In this document: piece by piece, positions 1 to 4,968 of the stretch
How the letters are laid out: each line of letters begins with the position of its first letter
How positions within the stretch are numbered: position 1 is the stretch's first letter
NCBI GenBank assembly: GCA_046341775.1
Contig: JBKDQQ010000047.1
Span: 1-6,257 of the forward strand
From: SXXH01 sp041165735
Lineage (GTDB): Bacteria; Planctomycetota; UBA1135; GCA-002686595
Length of the DNA: 6,257 nucleotides
Direction: 5' to 3'
The notes under the pieces: generated by a model
The model's database searches: none
What the model was told of the DNA's origin: nothing
Seen by the model: the letters and a program-made list of their open reading frames with translations, nothing else
Program-made: the position numbers and the translations under genes

Positions 1-4
1 GTGT

Positions 5-28
5 CAATCTGCCGCGCACGGGAGATTG
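5..28. terminator. Possible hairpin (terminator-like)
   Basis: CAATCT (5-10) and AGATTG (23-28) are exact reverse complements. The bases between them add three more pairs (CCG 12-14 with CGG 19-21) after one G-G mismatch, leaving a CGCA loop. The structure could terminate a gene lying left of the window, but there is no U-run after it and the upstream gene is not visible. It is therefore only a candidate, and chance pairing in GC-rich DNA is possible. Confidence 0.25.
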
Positions 29-46
29 GGGTGGGGCAATCGTTCA

Positions 47-74
47 ACCGATGCTGGCCCCGTTCATTGTGCGC
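47..74 (+). repeat. Left arm of 28-bp inverted repeat
   Basis: This segment (begins ACCGATGCTGGCC, ends TTGTGCGC) is the reverse complement of 522-549 at 27 of 28 positions. The only difference is A66 against the C at 530. Matching stops abruptly at both ends of the arm. No coding function is evident here. The arms are 447 bp apart, so they look like duplicated or element-terminal DNA rather than a simple RNA hairpin. Confidence 0.8.
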
Positions 75-521
75 GGGTGCTCGCGCACGGGTGCAGCGCC
101 AAGGCAAGTCTTGCGCGCATTCGGCCATTGGGTGCTGCACCACACACTCCGCCGTGCGTCGAGGCTTTGTTGGTAGTCCTCCAATGCCTGATCGGAGGTG
201 CCGTCGCGGCGCTGCGAAGGCGCTCGGCGGCCCGCAGGCCGCGCGTCGAGCTCCAGTCCAAGCCGTGAGGTCCGATCGGATCGCGGTGCGTTCCGCAGGA
301 CCTTCGGCGAATGTCCGACTTCGCTCGGGTCGCGCCCCGCTCGACCATGCGGGGCCAGGCGGCGGTGGGACTGTCCCGTCGAGCCGGGCAACCGGCTTCT
401 CGGGCCCAAGAACCTTGCTCCAGCCGACCCTCGGTCAGGTGGCGGGGCAGCGCCCTTCTAAGCAATGAACGCATGCCAGGGTGCAGGCGTGCGGGCGAGG
501 GCCGATTTCGCGTTCCTAGTC
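75..521. other. No recognisable gene between the inverted-repeat arms
   Basis: I examined this stretch in all frames and recognise no protein family. The open frames are rich in Arg, Ala, Pro and Gly, as expected for random GC-rich DNA, and none has a convincing start with ribosome-binding site. No tRNA-like cloverleaf, rRNA or CRISPR pattern is visible. A 10-bp palindrome, TCCGATCGGA, lies at 271-280. With its flanking inverted repeats the block could be a small non-autonomous element or simply the spacer downstream of the pseudouridine synthase gene. Confidence 0.5.
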
Positions 522-549
522 GCGCACAACGAACGGGGCCAGCATCGGT
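522..549 (-). repeat. Right arm of 28-bp inverted repeat, overlapping a stop codon
   Basis: Reverse complement of 47-74 with a single mismatch. Its outer end is base 549, which is the third base of the TGA stop (551-549 on the minus strand) of the pseudouridine synthase gene, so the arm begins exactly where coding ends. An insertion or duplication whose end coincides with a gene's stop codon would leave the protein intact; that interpretation is inference. The flanks give at most a trivial CA/CA 2-bp direct repeat, so no target-site duplication can be claimed. Confidence 0.8.
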
Positions 550-1340
550 CAGCGCGTGCGCGCCGCCGTTTCGCGCACCTCGAGCAAGTCTTCGGGCAAG
601 GGACACTCGACCGACACCAAGGCCTGCGTCGCGGGGTGCGGGAACTCCAAGTGCCACGCATGCAACGCCACGCGCCGGCTCTTGATGTGCACCACGGCGT
701 CGCGGCCCATGGCGTACTTGCGTTCGCCGACCAAGGGATGGCCGGCGTGCGCGCAGTGCAGGCGGATCTGGTTGCGGCGGCCCGTCACCAGGTCGATCTC
801 CAATTCGGTGGCGCGTGGATGGTTGGCCAGGACGGTCCAGCGTGTTTCGCTCGGCTTGCCGATGGCGGAGACGCGGGCGTTCGGTCCGTCGTCGAGGATC
901 GGCCACTTGTACACGCCGCTCGCGCGCTGGAACCGTCCTTGCGCCAAGGCCCAGTAGGTCTTCTTGACCGCGTGCGCGCGGAACAGGTCTTCGAGCTGGT
1001 CGCGCACCGCGCCGTCGCGCGCCAACAGCACTGCCCCCGAGACTTCGCGATCCAAGCGGTGCACGGCCAGCGCCGGCAACCCTTGGCGCGCCAGGGCCGC
1101 CACCAGGTCGTCGCCCTCCGCGTTGGGAGTGGGCACCGACAAGAGCCCGGCCGGCTTGTGCACCACCAGCACCTGCGCGTCTGCGTGCAAGACCTCGATC
1201 GCCCGCTTCAAGCCGCGCCACACTAACCAACCCACTCCACGCGGCAGCGCCTCGTTTGACCGTCGTCGCAGGCGAGGATCCATCCCTGCGTGCAGGCGAG
1301 CAGCGACAGAGCCCGAGCCCAGTAAAGCCAACAAGGACAT
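549..1340 (-). CDS. RluA-family pseudouridine synthase
   Basis: Predicted 263-residue cytosolic enzyme that isomerises specific uridines in rRNA or tRNA to pseudouridine. The signature HRLDREVSG sits at residues 94-102 with the catalytic aspartate D97. The domain opens with VVHKPAGLLSVP (59-70), KKTYWAL (126-132) follows, and the RNA-binding strand reads GRRNQIRLHCAHAGHPLVGERKY (187-209), where many relatives have GRTHQIRVH. There is no N-terminal S4 domain, which places it with the short RluA/RluE/TruC-like members; the exact target base cannot be assigned from sequence. The first ~45 residues are Arg-rich and not part of the conserved fold, so translation may start later, for example at Met20 (base 1283); neither start has a clear Shine-Dalgarno. 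The gene is divergent from the porin gene, and its stop codon touches a 28-bp inverted repeat. Family confidence is high, specificity unknown. Confidence 0.92.
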   Translation of the reverse strand: MSLLALLGSGSVAARLHAGMDPRLRRRSNEALPRGVGWLVWRGLKRAIEVLHADAQVLVVHKPAGLLSVPTPNAEGDDLVAALARQGLPALAVHRLDREVSGAVLLARDGAVRDQLEDLFRAHAVKKTYWALAQGRFQRASGVYKWPILDDGPNARVSAIGKPSETRWTVLANHPRATELEIDLVTGRRNQIRLHCAHAGHPLVGERKYAMGRDAVVHIKSRRVALHAWHLEFPHPATQALVSVECPLPEDLLEVRETAARTR

Positions 1341-1348
1341 CCGTCTAT

Positions 1349-1366
1349 CTGCCTGTCTAGAGGCAG
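1349..1366. repeat. Short inverted repeat in the rluA-like gene leader
   Basis: CTGCCT (1349-1354) and AGGCAG (1361-1366) are perfect reverse complements around a 6-base centre that overlaps a TCTAGA palindrome. It lies 8 bases upstream of the annotated minus-strand start at 1340. It could be a leader hairpin or a protein-binding site, but six base pairs is weak evidence. Confidence 0.25.
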
Positions 1367-1441
1367 TTTATGGCGAACTTTCTGACGGCGAGGCCAGACA
1401 AGGAAGGCGGCGCAGGCAAGTAGCAGCTCAGCTTATGCTGC

Positions 1442-1454
1442 GATAATGTAGAAT
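1442..1454 (+). promoter_or_regulatory. Possible -10 region for the porin gene
   Basis: The 167-bp gap between the two divergent genes is clearly more AT-rich than its surroundings near 1434-1465. Two overlapping sigma-70-like -10 candidates occur there: GATAAT (1442-1447) and TAGAAT (1449-1454), each five of six to TATAAT. No good TTGACA-like -35 is found at the right spacing. The resulting leader of about 50 bases to the porin ATG has no Shine-Dalgarno. The same patch probably also serves the minus-strand gene, although I could not pin down its promoter. Confidence 0.3.
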
Positions 1455-1507
1455 ACGCATAGTTAGACGGCCTTCCTCCCCGCGACCACCAAACGACTCG
1501 CCTCCCC

Positions 1508-2578
1508 ATGCATCCCACCCTCCTGACGCTCGCCGCGACCTGCGGCATGAACCAACCTGCCAGCGCTGACTCTTGGATGAGCCTCGACCAAGAGCTCAAG
1601 GCGCTCACCACCAGCATCGCCGCGCCGGACCAAGGACCTAAGGTCAGCGGCTGGATCCAAGCCTCGGTGCGCCAGCAGTCGGACGGCGTCGACACCAGTA
1701 CGCCCACCGACGGCATCGGCGACGAGGACAAGCTCGGCTTCCTGGTCGATCAGGTCCGCTTCCACGTGATGGGCAAGGTGTCCGAGGGCGCCGAGTACAA
1801 GGTCGGCTTCGACATGCTCACCTCGACGACCGACCTGCAGGACGCGTACATCCGCTGGCTTGGCGAGGACGGCAAGACGCTGACCTTCGGCCGCTTCCTG
1901 CGCCCCGGCTTGGCGAGCGGCATGCTGCCGAAGTTCAAGCTCCTCTTCCTGCAACGCACGCGCATCGGCGCCCTGATGTACCGCCACGACCTCGGCGCGT
2001 GGGGCGGAGTGAAGATGTCGAGCGTCGCGCTCGATGGCGCGTGGTCGAACGGCGGAGACAATGAAGCCGACGAGCAGGCGTTCACGCTGCGCGTCTCCTC
2101 GGATCTGATGGGCAAGGGCGCGGCCGGCATCGAAGGCGCCTATGGCGTCCCCGAGGGCGTCAACCTGCACGCGGCGGCCTTCGCCTGCGACGACTCGACC
2201 TTCGACGAGGGCACCGCGTTCGGCGCGGAAGTGCGCTTGGCCGCCAACCAACCGAGCTTCGGCTGGTCGCTGGCGCTGGAAACCGCTTCGTTCGGCGACG
2301 ACTTCGACTACAACCCCAAGGGCGCCGCCAACACGGGCGAAGAGGGCACGACGCCTTGGTCGGCGACGGCCTCGCTGCTCCACGACGCCCGCTGGGAACT
2401 CGCTGTGCGCTTCGAGGACTTCGACAACGCGGTGTCGCGCACGCGCTTGGCGGTCGGCGCGAACTACTACCTCTCGGGCCACAACCTCAAGTGGGGCCTG
2501 CAACATGTCTCGACCGACAGCGACTCGCCGACCGAGCCCGACGGCGAATTCGCGCTGGGCGCCACGCTCGCCTTCTGA
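1508..2578 (+). CDS. Outer-membrane porin, phosphate-selective O/P type (OprO/OprP-like)
   Basis: Predicted 356-residue beta-barrel channel of the outer membrane. The N-terminus has a hydrophobic stretch ending ASA|DSW near residue 22, a plausible signal-peptidase site, though the n-region lacks the usual Lys/Arg. A short helical segment (24-38) precedes the barrel. The barrel shows alternating amphipathic strands: VSGWIQASVRQ (46-56), FLVDQVRFHVMGKV, EYKVGFDMLTS, LQDAYIRWL, then LTFGRFLRPG (125-134), which resembles the VGRFKPP motif of OprO/OprP porins. Aromatic-rich strands continue to a C-terminal phenylalanine in LGATLAF, the Bam-recognition feature of outer-membrane barrels. The protein is rich in Asp and Glu; a basic Lys/Arg ladder like that of true phosphate channels is not obvious, so substrate is unknown. 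An in-frame TAG at 1460-1462 rules out a more distant start. It is monocistronic and ends at a strong hairpin. Confidence 0.75.
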   Translation: MHPTLLTLAATCGMNQPASADSWMSLDQELKALTTSIAAPDQGPKVSGWIQASVRQQSDGVDTSTPTDGIGDEDKLGFLVDQVRFHVMGKVSEGAEYKVGFDMLTSTTDLQDAYIRWLGEDGKTLTFGRFLRPGLASGMLPKFKLLFLQRTRIGALMYRHDLGAWGGVKMSSVALDGAWSNGGDNEADEQAFTLRVSSDLMGKGAAGIEGAYGVPEGVNLHAAAFACDDSTFDEGTAFGAEVRLAANQPSFGWSLALETASFGDDFDYNPKGAANTGEEGTTPWSATASLLHDARWELAVRFEDFDNAVSRTRLAVGANYYLSGHNLKWGLQHVSTDSDSPTEPDGEFALGATLAF

Positions 2579-2611
2579 ACGCGACGGTCGTCGGGCCGTG
2601 CGCGATTCGCC

Positions 2612-2643
2612 GCAGCCAGTCCGGGCGAACCCGGGCTGGCTGC
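2612..2643 (+). terminator. Strong hairpin downstream of the porin gene
   Basis: Fourteen consecutive pairs form between 2612-2625 (GCAGCCAGTCCGGG) and 2630-2643 (CCCGGGCTGGCTGC) around a CGAA tetraloop, with a single G-U wobble. It begins 33 bases after the porin TGA, the usual place for a transcription terminator or 3'-end-stabilising hairpin. No T-run follows, so it may act with Rho or as an mRNA-protecting 3' structure rather than as a classical intrinsic terminator. Confidence 0.65.
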
Positions 2644-2981
2644 TGTGCATTCGAGGACTGTGACCGCCCGGCCGAGTCCCGTCCCGCTGGCGAAGAGGGG
2701 ACCGGCATGATTCCCACGGGAGTGCCCCACCTTCAGCGCGTGGCGCAGCGCCGGAGCAGGCCGTGGCACCTTCCGTGTCGCGCAGGCCGCCCATCGGGGC
2801 TTCATCGCCAAGATGAGTCTTGGCCGGTGCCATATAGCGCGAGGCAGGGCGCGGGCGATGCAGCGCCTGCGCCGCTCGCGCCCTCGACTCGTGGTCGTCG
2901 CCTGGCACGGCCCTCGATTCAGTATCCCGCCACGGTCGTCCTCGCCGAATCCTTCCACCACCTAAGCCGCCTTCCCCCAAC
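2644..2981. other. No recognisable gene; one small inverted repeat
   Basis: No protein family is recognised in any frame between the porin hairpin and the kinase fragment. A 7-bp inverted repeat with a 4-base loop (GCCAAGA 2807-2813, TCTTGGC 2818-2824) is present, followed by a small AT patch (CATATA, 2831-2836). From about 2967 a pyrimidine-rich CCGCCT tract resembles the first codons of the downstream kinase gene with small indels, so the homology of the kinase fragment may extend slightly into this stretch. Confidence 0.4.
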
Positions 2982-3137
2982 CCCGAACCTTCGTCGCGCG
3001 CGCAGGACTTGTACGCGCGTTACTTGACGCGTCGCCATCAAGGCGAGTCGTTGTCGTTCGAGTCGTGGTGCGGCGAGCATCCGTCGGAGGCCGATGATCT
3101 GCGTTGCCTGCACGGGCAGTACGAGCAGTATAAGTCC
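2982..3137 (+). repeat. Direct repeat copy 1 (kinase N-terminal coding sequence)
   Basis: Aligned without gaps, this segment matches 5005-5160 at 148 of 156 positions. The first 147 bases have only 5 mismatches, and 3 of the 8 differences cluster in the last 9 bases. It is in the same orientation with a constant offset of 2,023 bp. Similarity ends sharply at about 3138, where an AT-rich sequence begins that is unlike the kinase gene. Confidence 0.95.
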
Positions 3138-3164
3138 ATTAGCGGCATACACATGTGGCTGTAA
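2982..3164 (+). pseudogene. Truncated 5' fragment of a serine/threonine kinase gene
   Basis: The frame reads PEPSSRAQDLYARYL and onward to LHGQYEQYKS, equivalent to residues 13-64 of the intact kinase at 4969, with four substitutions (Q31H, V43G, R54C, W62Y). After position 3137 it continues with eight unrelated residues to a TAA at 3162-3164. There is no catalytic domain: it stops about 60 residues before the glycine-rich loop. No ATG, GTG or TTG start occurs in frame between 2919 and 2982, so the native start codon is lost. What remains is therefore the non-catalytic leader of a kinase, produced by partial duplication or by truncation of a near-identical paralogue when the ATPase region arrived. 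A translated regulatory peptide cannot be excluded but has no support. Confidence 0.85.
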
Positions 3165-3165
3165 T
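3160..3165 (+). promoter_or_regulatory. Possible -10 hexamer for the ATPase gene
   Basis: TGTAAT matches TATAAT at five of six positions and sits inside the only clearly AT-rich patch of the right half (3138-3200), just upstream of the ATPase start. No convincing -35 lies 16-18 bases upstream. An alternative pairing, TTGATT (3165-3170) with CACAAT (3187-3192), would place transcription start near the second possible start codon (3199), giving an almost leaderless message. Confidence 0.25.
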
Positions 3166-3170
3166 TGATT

Positions 3171-3191
3171 TTGTGCTTTCGTAATGCACAA
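3171..3191. repeat. Inverted repeat spanning the ATPase start codon
   Basis: TTGTGC (3171-3176) and GCACAA (3186-3191) pair across the 9-base centre TTTCGTAAT. The first possible ATG of the ATPase gene (3184-3186) lies at the edge of the right arm. This could be an operator for autoregulation or a hairpin hiding the start, but six pairs are modest evidence. Confidence 0.3.
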
Positions 3192-4410
3192 TCTCGATAT
3201 GCGCCCGATTTCGGTCCACCGACACCTCTCCTCGCAGGTCGCAGCCGCCGCGGAGCAGTTCCCCGCCGTGGCGCTCACCGGACCGCGCCAGTCGGGAAAG
3301 ACGACGCTCCTGCGCGCGACGTTCGGAGCGAGGGCAGGCTACGTCAATCTGGAGCTGCCCGACGTGCTGGCGCTGGCGAACCGTGACCCGCGCGCGTTCC
3401 TCGAAGCGCACCCGCCGCCGGTCATCTTCGACGAGGTTCAAGAGGCACCGCAGCTCTTGCCCTTCATCAAGGCCCGCATCGACGAGCGACGCGGCGTACC
3501 CGGTCAGTACTTCCTGACCGGCTCGCAGAACTTGCTGCTCAATGAGCGCCTGTCGGAGTCGCTGGCCGGCCGCGCGGCGCTGTTCCAGCTCCTGCCGCTT
3601 TCGCGGCGAGAACTCGACGGCGCGCCGCCGGATGGTTTCCCACGCGCGAACGCCGCGGCGAGTCCGGCCGATCTGGGCGCTCTGTGGACCTCGTTCGTGC
3701 GCGGAGCGTACCCGGAAGTCGCGCTCGATCCCTCGCGCGATGCGTGGCTGTGGAATCAGAGCTACATCCGCACCTACCTCGAGCGCGACGTGCGCTCCCT
3801 GCGGCAAGTCGGCGATCTGACGAGCTTCCAGAACTTCCTGCGCGCGCTGGCCGTGCGCAGCGCGGGCCTCTTGAACCTGCACGCGCTTTCGCGGGACCTC
3901 GGGATCGCCGTCAACACGGCCAAGGCATGGCTCTCGGTGCTCGAGGCGACGTACCAAGTCATCGTGGTGCGTCCGTACTTCGAGAACGTCGGCAAGCGGC
4001 TGGTGAAGACGCCCAAGGTCTACTTCACCGACACGGGCCTCTTGTGTTCGCTGGCGGGGCTTCGCGATCCGGAGCACGCGATGCACGGGCCGATGGCGGG
4101 CGCGATCTTCGAGACCGCGGTGTTGAGCGAACTTGTCAAGCAAGCCTGGAACCGCGGCGAGGAGGCTCGCATCTGGTTTTGGCGCACGACCGCAGGCGTC
4201 GAGGTGGACTTTGTCGTCGAGCGCGAGCAACGCCTGACGCCGATCGAATGCAAGACATCGACGACGCCGCGCCACGAATTCGCGCGAGGGATCGAGGTGC
4301 TGCGAGCGGAGTTGCCGCACAAGACCGAGACCGGATTGGTCGTGCACCCAGGCGACGCCGCCGTCCCGCTCGGCGAGCACGCGCGCGCGCTGCCCTTCCG
4401 CGCGCTGTGA
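3184..4410 (+). CDS. AAA_14/DUF4143 family ATPase
   Basis: Predicted 408-residue cytosolic ATPase, the usual length for this family (AAA_14 at the N-terminus, DUF4143 at the C-terminus). Visible features in order: Walker A GPRQSGKT (33-40), Walker B VIFDEVQ (80-86), sensor-like LTGSQ (111-115), SLAGR (126-130) and PLSRREL (138-144), a winged-helix-like segment (about 228-255), KVYFTDTGL (278-286), GAIFE (306-310), and a PD-(D/E)XK-like strand pair EVDFVVE...IECK (D342, E355, K357). All key residues are present, so the protein should be active. The family's cellular role is not established; a nuclease-like fold does not by itself prove DNA cleavage. The start may be Met1 (3184) or Met6 (3199); neither has a Shine-Dalgarno. 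The gene stands alone with its own AT-rich leader, between a kinase fragment and a dead antitoxin gene, which suggests acquired accessory DNA. Confidence 0.93.
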   Translation: MHNLDMRPISVHRHLSSQVAAAAEQFPAVALTGPRQSGKTTLLRATFGARAGYVNLELPDVLALANRDPRAFLEAHPPPVIFDEVQEAPQLLPFIKARIDERRGVPGQYFLTGSQNLLLNERLSESLAGRAALFQLLPLSRRELDGAPPDGFPRANAAASPADLGALWTSFVRGAYPEVALDPSRDAWLWNQSYIRTYLERDVRSLRQVGDLTSFQNFLRALAVRSAGLLNLHALSRDLGIAVNTAKAWLSVLEATYQVIVVRPYFENVGKRLVKTPKVYFTDTGLLCSLAGLRDPEHAMHGPMAGAIFETAVLSELVKQAWNRGEEARIWFWRTTAGVEVDFVVEREQRLTPIECKTSTTPRHEFARGIEVLRAELPHKTETGLVVHPGDAAVPLGEHARALPFRAL

Positions 4411-4656
4411 ACGGACTTTCCTGCAGCGTTTCCTCCGCATTGGGTTGCTCTGGTCCGTCTGCTCGGCCGCTGTGTTGTTTCGCACAGAGAGAGAGGGAAC
4501 AGCGAAGTCGCGCGGACCCAAAGGACCATCCCCGGAAGAGCCCGAATCGACGACAAGGACTGCGCGCCTCTTCCGCGGCGCCGTGCCGGGGGCATTCCAC
4601 GGCCAACCGGACACCATTGCGATGGATGCCCGCTCGTCACGGGCCGGCCCGAGGCC
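4411..4656. other. Non-coding spacer with nested inverted repeats
   Basis: No protein family is recognised. Within 4452-4518 three complementary pairs nest inside one another: GGTCCG (4452-4457) with CGGACC (4513-4518), CGCTGT (4468-4473) with ACAGCG (4499-4504), and, as an alternative inner hairpin sharing bases with the second pair, CTGTG (4470-4474) with CACAG (4483-4487). A purine run, AGAGAGAGAGGGAA (4486-4499), forms part of the interior. This could be a structured RNA or the 3' end of the ATPase transcript; it matches no RNA family I know. Confidence 0.4.
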
Positions 4657-4836
4657 ATGCACGACTCGAAGATCACCACGATCAAGCCGTGAGAGCGCAG
4701 CGGCACGCCGTGCATGCGCGGGCTTCGCATCGCGTCGTGCGACGCGCTCGAGTCCCTGGACTCGGGCATGAGCGAAGACGAGATCCGCGTCGCCAGGTGG
4801 ACTGACACGGCTCTGCGCGCCAGCCCCGCGTCGGCG
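4657..4836 (+). pseudogene. Decayed DUF433-type (VapB-like) antitoxin gene
   Basis: From the ATG at 4657 the frame reads MHDSKITTIKP, then a TGA at 4690-4692, then ERSGTPCMRGLRIASCDALE and SLDSGMSEDEI. This follows the DUF433 pattern I know: I-T-I-x-P, R-S-G-K-P-C-I-R-G-x-R-I, D-x-L-x-x-L-x-S-G-M-S-x-E-E-I. The tail WTDTALRASPASA resembles the LTxxDIRACLAFA end of the family if about two residues were lost. The stop replaces the acidic residue normally found after NP/DP. Relatives are small DNA-binding proteins of about 75-80 residues, often encoded next to a PIN-like DUF5615 toxin; no such toxin gene is seen here. After the TGA the frame is open all the way into the kinase gene. I am fairly sure of the family and of the lesion, unless the TGA is a sequencing error. 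Confidence 0.7.
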
Positions 4837-4954
4837 CGTCGAATTCGCCCCCGTGCCGTTCGCCGCGGGTGGGACGCGCCGAACCGGCGGGTGGTCGCTA
4901 GACTTGCCTCTCTTCGCCGCGGACCGCAGCGCGCGTTCGCATTCGCTCGTCCCC

Positions 4955-4958
4955 GAGG
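4955..4958 (+). promoter_or_regulatory. Weak ribosome-binding site of the kinase gene
   Basis: GAGG ends 10 bases before the ATG at 4969. It supports this ATG over in-frame upstream methionines at 4714 and 4768, which lie in the antitoxin remnant. A TAGACT at 4899-4904 is a possible -10 for the same gene, without a recognisable -35. Confidence 0.35.
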
Positions 4959-4968
4959 CCCAGATGCC

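Noticed and set aside
271..280. 10-bp palindrome TCCGATCGGA as a regulator-binding site
   Set aside because: It lies in the gene-free block far from any start codon, and a single 10-bp palindrome in GC-rich DNA is expected by chance often enough not to claim a site.
284..286. Considered calling the kinase inactive because residues 284-286 are DWG rather than DFG (positions are residues of the kinase protein)
   Set aside because: The metal-binding Asp is retained and all other catalytic residues are present; Trp at this position is, as I recall, common in such bacterial kinases.
64..1230. Long minus-strand open frame of 388 codons overlapping the pseudouridine synthase gene
   Set aside because: It is out of frame with the recognisable HRLDREVSG-containing protein, is dominated by Arg/Ala/Gly/Pro, and shows no family motif; it is a GC-driven shadow frame.
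1463..2980. 505-codon minus-strand open frame opposite the porin gene
   Set aside because: The plus strand encodes a coherent beta-barrel protein with signal peptide and C-terminal Phe. The antisense product has no recognisable domain and an Ala/Arg/Glu/Val bias typical of antisense frames in GC-rich DNA.
3139..4662. 507-codon minus-strand open frame opposite the ATPase gene
   Set aside because: The opposite strand carries all Walker and DUF4143 motifs; the antisense frame has none and runs across unrelated spacer DNA.
3684..4805. 373-codon plus-strand frame overlapping the ATPase gene and the spacer
   Set aside because: It overlaps a confirmed gene in another frame, is Arg/Ala-rich and has no domain; its end crosses the antitoxin remnant out of frame.
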